Part shown: piece after piece, positions 15,881-22,702 of the stretch
How the letters are laid out: every line of letters begins with the position of its first letter
How positions within the stretch are numbered: the stretch's first letter is position 1
NCBI GenBank assembly: GCA_038233815.1
Contig: JBBSVE010000016.1
Span: 1 to 31,509 of the forward strand
Reading direction: 5' to 3'
DNA length: 31,509 bases
Source of the DNA: JBBSVE01 sp038233815
GTDB taxonomy: Bacteria > Pseudomonadota > Alphaproteobacteria > Rhodobacterales > Rhodobacteraceae
Notes under the pieces: model-generated
Databases searched by the model: none
What the model was told of the DNA's origin: nothing
The model's input: the letters and a program-made list of their open reading frames with translations, nothing else
Translations under genes and position numbers: made by a program

Positions 15881-17379
15881 CGCGCAGCCCCCTTCTGACA
15901 CTTACTGGCGTGACCCGACGCTACGGCGCGGTCACGGCCAATGCAGGCATTGATCTGGCCGTCATGCCCGGCTCGATTCACGCCATTCTGGGGGAAAATG
16001 GGGCGGGGAAATCGACCCTGATGAAGCTGATCTACGGGGTCGAGCGTCCGGATGCGGGGCGGATCGTCTGGAAGGGGGCGGCCGTGTCCCCCGCCAGTCC
16101 GGCCGATGCGCGGGCGCTGGGGATCGGGATGGTGTTCCAGCACTTTTCGCTCTTCGAGACGATGAGCGTTCTGGACAATGTGTCGTTGATCGTTCCGGGA
16201 CGGCGGGCCGATCTGGAGGCGCGCATCCGTGCTTTGGGTGCCGATTTCGGGCTGACCGTCGATCCGCAGGCGATGGTCCACGCGCTGTCCGTCGGCGAAC
16301 GTCAGCGGGTGGAGATCATCCGCTGCCTGCTACTCGACCCCGAGCTGCTGATCGTGGACGAGCCGACCTCGGTCCTGCCGCCGCAGGGGGTGGCCCGGCT
16401 TTTCGGGACGCTGCGCGGATTGCGTGACCGGGGGGTGTCGATCCTCTTCATCTCCCACAAGCTGGAGGAGATCCGCGCGCTTTGCGACACCGCCACGGTG
16501 CTGCGGGCGGGACGGGTGGAGGGTGTGGTCGATCCGCGCGCCGTCTCCGCGCGCGATCTCGCCCGGATGATGATGGGGTGCGACATGCCCGCGCCGCTTC
16601 CCGCCGCCGTCCGCGCGCCGGGGGAGGTTCGGCTGGCGCTCGCAGCACTGGACCATCCGGCCGATGCGCCCTTCGGCATGGCGCTGGCCGGGATCGACCT
16701 CACCGTGCGCGCGGGCCAGATCGTGGGGATCGCGGGCGTGTCGGGGAACGGGCAGAAGGAACTGGCGGCCCTGATCTCCGGCGAGACGCTGGTGGCGGGG
16801 TCGGTGCAGATGATGGGTGCGGCCGTGGGCAGGCTCGGCCCCGACGCGCGCCGGGCGCGGGGCTTTGCCTTCGTGCCGGAGGAACGTCTGGGCCGCGGCG
16901 CCGTGCCGGAGATGTCGCTGGCCGACAACGCGCTTTTGACGGCGCACCGCTGCGGCATGGTCCGGCACGGCCTGATCGCGCGCGGACGCGAACGCGCCTT
17001 CACCGCCCGCTGCATCGAGAGCTTCGACGTCCGCACCCCCGGTCCGGGGGCGGAGGCGGGCGCGCTGTCGGGCGGCAACCTCCAGAAATTCATCATGGCG
17101 CGGGAGATGTTGCAGGAGCCCGCGCTTTTGCTGGTCTCACAGCCGACATGGGGCGTCGATATCGGTGCCGCGACCGCGATCCGGCAGCGGCTGGTGGCGC
17201 TGCGCAATGCAGGCACCGCGATCCTCGTGATCTCGGAGGAGATCGAGGAGCTGTTCGAGATCTGCGACATTCTCCACGTTCTCCATCAGGGCCGCCTGTC
17301 GCCTCCGCTCCCTGCATCGGAAGTGACGGTGGAGGAGGTCGGCGCGTGGATGATGGGCGCGGGGGGCGTGGCCGCGTGA
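15877..17379 (+). CDS. ABC transporter ATP-binding protein, two fused ATPase domains (BMP/nucleoside importer)
   Basis: This is a 500-residue ATPase with two nucleotide-binding domains in tandem, as in sugar and nucleoside importers. Domain 1 has Walker A GENGAGKST (39-47), signature LSVGERQRVEI, Walker B LLIVDEPTSVL and a switch His. Domain 2 has the modified Walker A GVSGNGQKEL, signature LSGGNLQKFIM and Walker B LLLVSQPTWGVD, where the usual acidic residue is replaced; such an altered second site is normal for this family. I chose the TTG at 15877, whose bases overlap the receptor stop (TTGA), because the ATPase fold begins within 10 residues and the same coupling is seen at all other junctions. 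It powers the two permeases that follow. Confidence 0.9.
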   Translation: MTRSPLLTLTGVTRRYGAVTANAGIDLAVMPGSIHAILGENGAGKSTLMKLIYGVERPDAGRIVWKGAAVSPASPADARALGIGMVFQHFSLFETMSVLDNVSLIVPGRRADLEARIRALGADFGLTVDPQAMVHALSVGERQRVEIIRCLLLDPELLIVDEPTSVLPPQGVARLFGTLRGLRDRGVSILFISHKLEEIRALCDTATVLRAGRVEGVVDPRAVSARDLARMMMGCDMPAPLPAAVRAPGEVRLALAALDHPADAPFGMALAGIDLTVRAGQIVGIAGVSGNGQKELAALISGETLVAGSVQMMGAAVGRLGPDARRARGFAFVPEERLGRGAVPEMSLADNALLTAHRCGMVRHGLIARGRERAFTARCIESFDVRTPGPGAEAGALSGGNLQKFIMAREMLQEPALLLVSQPTWGVDIGAATAIRQRLVALRNAGTAILVISEEIEELFEICDILHVLHQGRLSPPLPASEVTVEEVGAWMMGAGGVAA

Positions 17380-18446
17380 CGATCCGCCTGATACGCCGGG
17401 ACCGCGCGTCGCGCGCATGGATGATCGCGGCCCCCGCCGCCGCCATGGCGCTGAGCGTGGCGACGAGCCTCCTTCTGTTCGCCGCGTTGGGCAAACCGGC
17501 GGGCGCGGCGCTGTTTGCGTTGCTGATCGACCCGTTCCTGACCTGGTATGACTTTTCCGAAGTGCTGATGAAGATGTCGCCACTGCTGCTGATCGCGCAG
17601 GGGCTGGCGATCGGCTACCGCGCCAACGTGTTCAACATCGGGGCGGAGGGGCAACTGATCCTCGGTGCGATCGCGGCCTCGGCGCTGCCGGTCTGGTATC
17701 CCGAGGCCACATCGCCGCTGATGCTGCCCGCGATGCTGGTCATGGGCGCATTGGGTGGGCTGGTCTGGGCGCTGATCGCCGCCGCACTCCGCACCCGCTT
17801 CAACGCGAGCGAGATCCTCGTGACCCTGATGCTGAGCCTCATCGCGGTGCAGGTGCTCAACTATCTGCTGCTCGGGCCGTGGAAGGACCCGCGCGGTTTC
17901 AACTTTCCCCAAAGCGTGATGTTTCCCGACGCGGCGATGCTGCCCGCGCTGCTGGAGGGCACGCGGACCAATATCTCGCTCCTCTTCGGGCTGGTGGCGA
18001 GTGTGCTGGCGTGGGTCCTGATGGGGCATTCCATGGCCGGATTCCGGCTGCGCGTCGGCGGTCTGGCCCCGGCCGCCGCGCGCTACGCGGGCTTTTCGGA
18101 ACGCCGCGCGGTCTGGCTCGGGCTGGCCGCGGGCGGGCTTGCGGCGGGGCTCGCCGGCGCGTCGGAAGTGGCGGGCCCGCTGGGCCAGTTGCAGCGGTCG
18201 GTGGCCAGCGGCTACGGCTATGCCGCGATCATCGTGGCCTACGTGGGCGGGCTGCATCCGCTGGGCATCGTCGTCTCCGCCTTCGTGATCTCGGTCATCT
18301 ATATCGGCGGCGACGCGGCGACGGTCAGCGCCGGTCTGCCGGTCGCGGCGGTGGAGGTGTTCCAGGGCCTGCTCCTCGTCTTCTACCTCATGTGCTTTGC
18401 CTTCATCCGCTACCGCGTGGCCGTCGTGCGACGGGCCGCTGCGTGA
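17376..18446 (+). CDS. ABC transporter permease (nucleoside/BMP type), subunit 1
   Basis: This inner-membrane permease has 356 residues and about 8-10 hydrophobic segments. It contains the family landmark YRANVFNIGAEGQLILGA, then TRFNASEILVTLMLSLIAV and a Gly/Ala-rich segment ending at SVASGYGYAAIIVAY. The start is GTG in a GTGA overlap with the ATPase stop. Proteins of this type pair with a second, shorter permease, which is the next gene. It corresponds to the YufP/NupP class of the Bacillus nucleoside importer. Confidence 0.92.
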   Translation: MTIRLIRRDRASRAWMIAAPAAAMALSVATSLLLFAALGKPAGAALFALLIDPFLTWYDFSEVLMKMSPLLLIAQGLAIGYRANVFNIGAEGQLILGAIAASALPVWYPEATSPLMLPAMLVMGALGGLVWALIAAALRTRFNASEILVTLMLSLIAVQVLNYLLLGPWKDPRGFNFPQSVMFPDAAMLPALLEGTRTNISLLFGLVASVLAWVLMGHSMAGFRLRVGGLAPAAARYAGFSERRAVWLGLAAGGLAAGLAGASEVAGPLGQLQRSVASGYGYAAIIVAYVGGLHPLGIVVSAFVISVIYIGGDAATVSAGLPVAAVEVFQGLLLVFYLMCFAFIRYRVAVVRRAAA

Positions 18447-19357
18447 GCGCGCTGGCCTTCATCATCGCCGGCATGCTCGCCGCCGCGACCCCCCTGATCC
18501 TTGCGGCAGTGGGGGAGATGGTGGCCGAGCGGACCGGCGTTCTCAACCTCGGCATCGAGGGGATGATGGCGCTGGGCGCGGCGGTGGCCTTCATCGTGGT
18601 GACGCTGACCGGGAGCCACCTTCTGGGCTTTGCCGCCGCGGCGGTCGCGGGGGCGTTGCTCGCAATGGTGTTCGCGCTGCTGGCACTGGGGTTTCTGGCC
18701 AATCAGGTGGCGGCCGGTCTCGGCATCGGCGTCATGGGGCAAGGCCTGTCGGCGCTGGTCGGCAAGGAGTACGAGAGCCGAACGGTGCGCGGTTTGCCGG
18801 ACCTCCACGTGCCGGGCCTGTCGGATATCCCGTTCCTCGGGCGCACGCTCTTTTCGCAGGACATCGTGGTGTGGCTCACGATCTTTGGGGCGGTGGCGAT
18901 CTGGGTGGTGCTGAACCGGACCCGCGCGGGGCTGGTGATCCGGGCGGTGGGCGAAAACCCGCACGCGGCACGCGCCGTGGGCTTTCGCGTCATCGCCATC
19001 CGCACCGCCGCACTGGCCTTCGGTGGTGCCATGGCGGGGATCGCGGGGGCCTATGCCTCGACCGTGCTCACCACGCTCTGGGCCGAGGGGATGATCGCCG
19101 GGCGCGGTTGGATCGCCGTGGCGCTGGTGGTGTTCGGCACCTGGCGCACCGGGCGCGTGGCGTTCGGCGCAGTCCTCTTCGGCGCGTTGTCGCTGGGGGA
19201 GCTGGCGTTGCAGGCGGCGGGCGTGCCGCTGTCCTCGCAGGTGCTGGCGAGCGTACCTTACGCGGTCACGATCCTCATGCTGGTGGTGATCTCGTCCGAC
19301 CGCCGCCGCATGGCGCAGAACAGCGTGGCGTCACTGGGGCAGACCTACCACGGCTAG
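18443..19357 (+). CDS. ABC transporter permease (nucleoside/BMP type), subunit 2
   Basis: This is the second permease of the importer, 304 residues, with about 8 membrane segments. It has the landmarks AERTGVLNLGIEGMMALGA and WAEGMIAGRGWIAVALVVFG, which match the YufQ/NupQ class. The start GTG overlaps the previous stop as GTGA; no separate ribosome binding site is needed if translation is coupled. It is the last gene of the operon. Its final 27 bases overlap the end of the convergent glycosyltransferase gene on the other strand, and I see no terminator between them. Confidence 0.92.
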   Translation: MSALAFIIAGMLAAATPLILAAVGEMVAERTGVLNLGIEGMMALGAAVAFIVVTLTGSHLLGFAAAAVAGALLAMVFALLALGFLANQVAAGLGIGVMGQGLSALVGKEYESRTVRGLPDLHVPGLSDIPFLGRTLFSQDIVVWLTIFGAVAIWVVLNRTRAGLVIRAVGENPHAARAVGFRVIAIRTAALAFGGAMAGIAGAYASTVLTTLWAEGMIAGRGWIAVALVVFGTWRTGRVAFGAVLFGALSLGELALQAAGVPLSSQVLASVPYAVTILMLVVISSDRRRMAQNSVASLGQTYHG

Positions 19358-20485
19358 CGTCGCTGTGCGCGGTGCGATGCGAAGCTCGATCGGCGGGAAG
19401 GTCCGGTCGGCGCGAAAGGCTGACCGCCCCGCGCGGGCCATGGCGTAGGCCTCCTCATAGCCCGCGATCATCCGGTCGGTGGTGTACAGCCGGAGCACCC
19501 GGTCGCGCACGGTCCGGCGCGGGATCGCCATGGCGGCGCGCAAGGCATTGGCCAGTCCCGACACGTCATCTGCCTGCGCGTAAGTGCCCGCCTCGCCGAT
19601 CACCTCGCGCACAGCGCCCATGTCGATGGCCGCGACCGGAACGCCGGTGGCCATCGCCTCCACCGCCGCGAGGCCGAACGGCTCCTCCCAGAGCGGGGTG
19701 AAGAGGAGGACCGACGCCGCCCCGATGGCGGCGGCCAGCGCCGCGCCCTCCAGATGGCCGCCGTATCGGATGTCGGGGCCGAGGAAGGGGCGCACCGTCT
19801 CCTCGAAATAGTCGCGATGCTCGATCGTGCCATAGAGAGTGAGGGGCACGCGGGCCATAAGCGCCGCCTGCACGGCAAAATGCGTGCCCTTGGTAGGCGT
19901 GATGCGGCCCGACCAGACGGCGGACCCGTCGCCCGTATCCCGGAACGGCCAAAGGTCGGGTGCGATGCCGTTGGGCACCACATGCGCCGCCTCCGGTGCG
20001 CCCATCGGCCACCAGACATCCGCCTGCCGCCGCGACGGCACGGTGAAGCGGCACCACGCGGCGGCGCTTTCATGGACCGCGCGGCGCAGCGCATCGAAGG
20101 GCGGCACATGCAGCGAGGTCACCATCGGAAGCCTGCAGGCGCGTGCCAGACGGGGCGGATAGCGGTGCAGCGAATTGTTGTGGACAATGTCGAAATTGCC
20201 ATCCAGCAGCGCGCGACAGACCCCTGCGAACCCGTCGTCGACATGGTCGTTCAGCACCTGTGAGCCGTGATAGTCGTGCCATGGAAACCGCTGGTCGTAA
20301 TGCTCGGCGAAGGAGGGGAGGACCGTCACCCCCGGCGGCGGGGCGCTGTCCCCGCTCGCCATCAGCGTGACCGCGTGGCCGCGTCGCGCCAGCGCATCGG
20401 CGAGGTGCCACGAATGCGCCTCCATCCCGCCCCTGAACGGGGGGGCTATGGGGTGGCGGACGTGGGCCACGACCGCGATCCGCAT
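19331..20485 (-). CDS. Glycosyltransferase family 4 protein
   Basis: This is a 384-residue retaining GT-B glycosyltransferase, probably cytoplasmic or peripheral to the membrane. The N-terminal domain begins VAHVRHPIAPPFRGGMEAHSW, with the Gly-Gly loop that contacts the nucleotide sugar. The C-terminal domain has SGRITPTKG and the E-x7-E motif PLWEEPFGLAAVEA (Glu268 and Glu276). It resembles the short GT4 proteins of bacterial polysaccharide or compatible-solute clusters. The start shares one base with the stop of the GT2 gene upstream (TGATG). Last gene of a four-transferase operon. Donor and acceptor are unknown. Confidence 0.9.
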   Translation of the reverse strand: MRIAVVAHVRHPIAPPFRGGMEAHSWHLADALARRGHAVTLMASGDSAPPPGVTVLPSFAEHYDQRFPWHDYHGSQVLNDHVDDGFAGVCRALLDGNFDIVHNNSLHRYPPRLARACRLPMVTSLHVPPFDALRRAVHESAAAWCRFTVPSRRQADVWWPMGAPEAAHVVPNGIAPDLWPFRDTGDGSAVWSGRITPTKGTHFAVQAALMARVPLTLYGTIEHRDYFEETVRPFLGPDIRYGGHLEGAALAAAIGAASVLLFTPLWEEPFGLAAVEAMATGVPVAAIDMGAVREVIGEAGTYAQADDVSGLANALRAAMAIPRRTVRDRVLRLYTTDRMIAGYEEAYAMARAGRSAFRADRTFPPIELRIAPRTATLAVVGLPQ

Positions 20486-21516
20486 CAGCCAGCGGGCTGC
20501 GGGGCCGCGGGGGTCAGAAGCGCCTCCTGCGCGCGGGTCATGCGGGCGTGACGTTCCGCCATCGGGGCCGCGTCGGGGGGCAGACCCACCTTCGCGCGCG
20601 CCCGGTCCTCAAGGATGCGGAGCACCCTGCCCGTTGCCGCGTAGGGCATGTCAGCGCCTTGCGCGCAAAGCGCGAAATCCTCCGGCCCGGGCTCCCTCAC
20701 CATCCGCAGACCGGTGCTGCAGGTCTCCACAAGGCCCATCATCCGGAACGCGTGGATCCAGTGCTCCATCGTGCGGTGGCCCCATTTGGAGGCGAAGATC
20801 TCGGTGTTGCGCAGGATCGAGGCGACGTGTTGGATCGGCGGCATGCAATGCGGGTGATACTGGTGATAAACGCGCGCGCCGCGGATCCACCAGATCGGCA
20901 TACCCGCCTCCGCCAGCGAGCGGCCGAAATCCGTATCCTCGCCGCCGTAGCCGGTGAAGCGTTCGTCAAAGCCGCCCGATGCGTGCCAGTCGTCCCGGTG
21001 CATGGCGAAGTTGAGCGACCAGAAACAGCGGTAATCGGTGCAGGCCTGCTTGCCGTCGTCGGGCGGGCCCTGCCGGTCGGAATGGCGCACGGCGACAGGG
21101 GGGAAGTCGCCGAACGTCCAGCCGGGGGACGATGCGCCGGCGGGCAGATACAGAACCTCGCCCATGACAAGGCCCGTCCCCCGCTCCGCCATACCGAGGT
21201 AATCGGCGCCAAGGTTTGGGTCCGGGATGCAGTCGACATCGAGGAACGCCAGAACGTCGCCCAGCGCCTCCGCCGCCACCGCGTTGCGCGCGCGCGACAG
21301 CGGCAGAGCGTCGCCCTCGACGGGGATCTGGCGGATCGGGAACGGCGTGTCGGGCAGATCGCGGTAAGGCTCGGCCTGCATCACGCCGATGATCATCTCG
21401 AGCGGCAGGGTCCGCTGCTGGGCCAGACCCAATACCACGTTGCGCAGGTTGACCTCCCGGCCCCTTGCGAGGGTCAGGACGGAAAGGCTGGGCGCGGGGT
21501 CGGGCTGCGCGGTCAT
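20485..21516 (-). CDS. Glycosyltransferase family 2 protein
   Basis: This 343-residue protein has a GT-A fold. It contains the metal and nucleotide motif DVD (Asp93 and Asp95, LDVDCIPDP) and the galactosyltransferase-like C-terminal motif GGFDERFTGYGGEDTDFG (181-198, with Glu193-Asp194 as probable acid/base region). No membrane segment is visible, so it is likely a soluble transferase acting on a small or lipid-linked acceptor. AGGAGG lies seven bases before the ATG, overlapping the preceding stop region. The C-terminal 90 residues (from about RTMEHWIHAF) are not recognised. Part of the four-transferase operon. Confidence 0.88.
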   Translation of the reverse strand: MTAQPDPAPSLSVLTLARGREVNLRNVVLGLAQQRTLPLEMIIGVMQAEPYRDLPDTPFPIRQIPVEGDALPLSRARNAVAAEALGDVLAFLDVDCIPDPNLGADYLGMAERGTGLVMGEVLYLPAGASSPGWTFGDFPPVAVRHSDRQGPPDDGKQACTDYRCFWSLNFAMHRDDWHASGGFDERFTGYGGEDTDFGRSLAEAGMPIWWIRGARVYHQYHPHCMPPIQHVASILRNTEIFASKWGHRTMEHWIHAFRMMGLVETCSTGLRMVREPGPEDFALCAQGADMPYAATGRVLRILEDRARAKVGLPPDAAPMAERHARMTRAQEALLTPAAPQPAG

Positions 21517-21526
21517 CGGGGCCTCC

Positions 21527-22702
21527 TCAGGTTCGGGATCGGGGTTCGAGGGGAATCGCGACCGGCGACACCCTGTCTTCGGGTTGCAGACGGTGTGCCA
21601 GCGCGTCGAGCCAGTCCGCCGCCAGCGCCGCCGCGTCGGGACGGGTCATCGACCGCTGCAAGTCCGGGTCGTGCCCGGCAAGCGCGCTCTCCACCGCCCG
21701 CCGCCATGCCTGCGCCGACGCGGGCAGCGACGGCAGCACCATGGCCACGCCTGCCTCGCCCAAGGCCCGGGCTTTGTGCACCTGCTCGTCGAAATAGCGC
21801 CATTCCGGCACCGCGATCCATGGCAGACCCGCGGTGAGGATCTGCTGGCAGGTCGTGTTGCCGGTGGACGCGACGACGAGGTCCGCCGCCGCGAGGTGAT
21901 CCGCCACGCTGTCGACCCAGCCGTCGTGGCGCAGGTTCGCGGGCTCCATCGCGTGCCAGTCGCGCGCAAGCGTGCCGACGGTGATCCAGAGCACGTCGGG
22001 CAGCGCGCACGCACCCACCGCGATCGGCGCGGATGCGACCCCGGCCCCCCCTGCCCCCGACTGCACGAGGATCACCGTCCGCCCCCCCCCAATCCCCAGC
22101 CGCGCGCGGGCGGCAGCACGGTCCAGAACCGTCATCGCCGCGCCGAGGCCCGGCGCGAAATGGGTTTTGGCGACCATAGCAGGCGTCCAGTCTGCCTGCG
22201 CCAGCCGGGCGTCGCCGGGCACAAGAAGGCCCACCGCCCCGTCATAGGCCGCCCGGTGCCCCGGATCGGTGCGGTCGCCGTGCTGGACCACGGCAACATG
22301 CGGAACCGAGCAAATGCGCGCCAGTTGCGCGATCTCCGCCGACACGTCGCAGACGATGAGCGCGGGGTCCGCCCTCTCGAACCAGTGCGCGAGGCTCGCC
22401 ATGGCGCTCCGGATCCCGGGCCAGCCGAGCGGCGCGCAATGGACCGTATCTGGCACGCGGTCGGCGTCGAAGATGCGCTCCGCCCCCGTCGGCTCGAACA
22501 GCGACGGGATCGCCGCCACGGTCACGCCGTCGCGCAGTGCGGGCAAGATCTCGGGCCGGGCGCAGAACACAGTCACCGGACGGCTGGCGGGCAGCGCATT
22601 GACGAGCGCCGCACACCTCTCCGCATGGCCCCGGCCCTGATGGTGGGCGAAATAGCCGATCGGTGCCCGCGCGGCGTGCCGAGGTGGCGTCAGCGCGTTC
22701 AC
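21527..22702 (-). CDS. MurG/UGT-like glycosyltransferase (GT-B fold)
   Basis: This 391-residue protein has the GT1/GT28-like fold. The N-terminal loop HHQGRGHAERC (20-30) matches the GxGH motif of MurG-type enzymes. The C-terminal donor site reads ASTGNTTCQQILTAGLPWIAVP with a DEQVHKA acidic motif. It is annotated in many genomes as a generic glycosyltransferase; the sugar and acceptor are unknown. It starts with GTG, which overlaps the stop of the sucrose-phosphate-synthase-like gene as GTGA. Its position second in the operon suggests that it extends or modifies the product of that enzyme, but this is inference. Confidence 0.83.
   Translation of the reverse strand: MNALTPPRHAARAPIGYFAHHQGRGHAERCAALVNALPASRPVTVFCARPEILPALRDGVTVAAIPSLFEPTGAERIFDADRVPDTVHCAPLGWPGIRSAMASLAHWFERADPALIVCDVSAEIAQLARICSVPHVAVVQHGDRTDPGHRAAYDGAVGLLVPGDARLAQADWTPAMVAKTHFAPGLGAAMTVLDRAAARARLGIGGGRTVILVQSGAGGAGVASAPIAVGACALPDVLWITVGTLARDWHAMEPANLRHDGWVDSVADHLAAADLVVASTGNTTCQQILTAGLPWIAVPEWRYFDEQVHKARALGEAGVAMVLPSLPASAQAWRRAVESALAGHDPDLQRSMTRPDAAALAADWLDALAHRLQPEDRVSPVAIPLEPRSRT

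Noticed and set aside
15877..17379. The second ATPase domain of the BMP transporter as a decayed domain, because Walker A and Walker B are non-standard
   Set aside because: Altered Walker motifs in the second domain (GNGQKEL, QPTWGVD) are normal in sugar and nucleoside importer ATPases.
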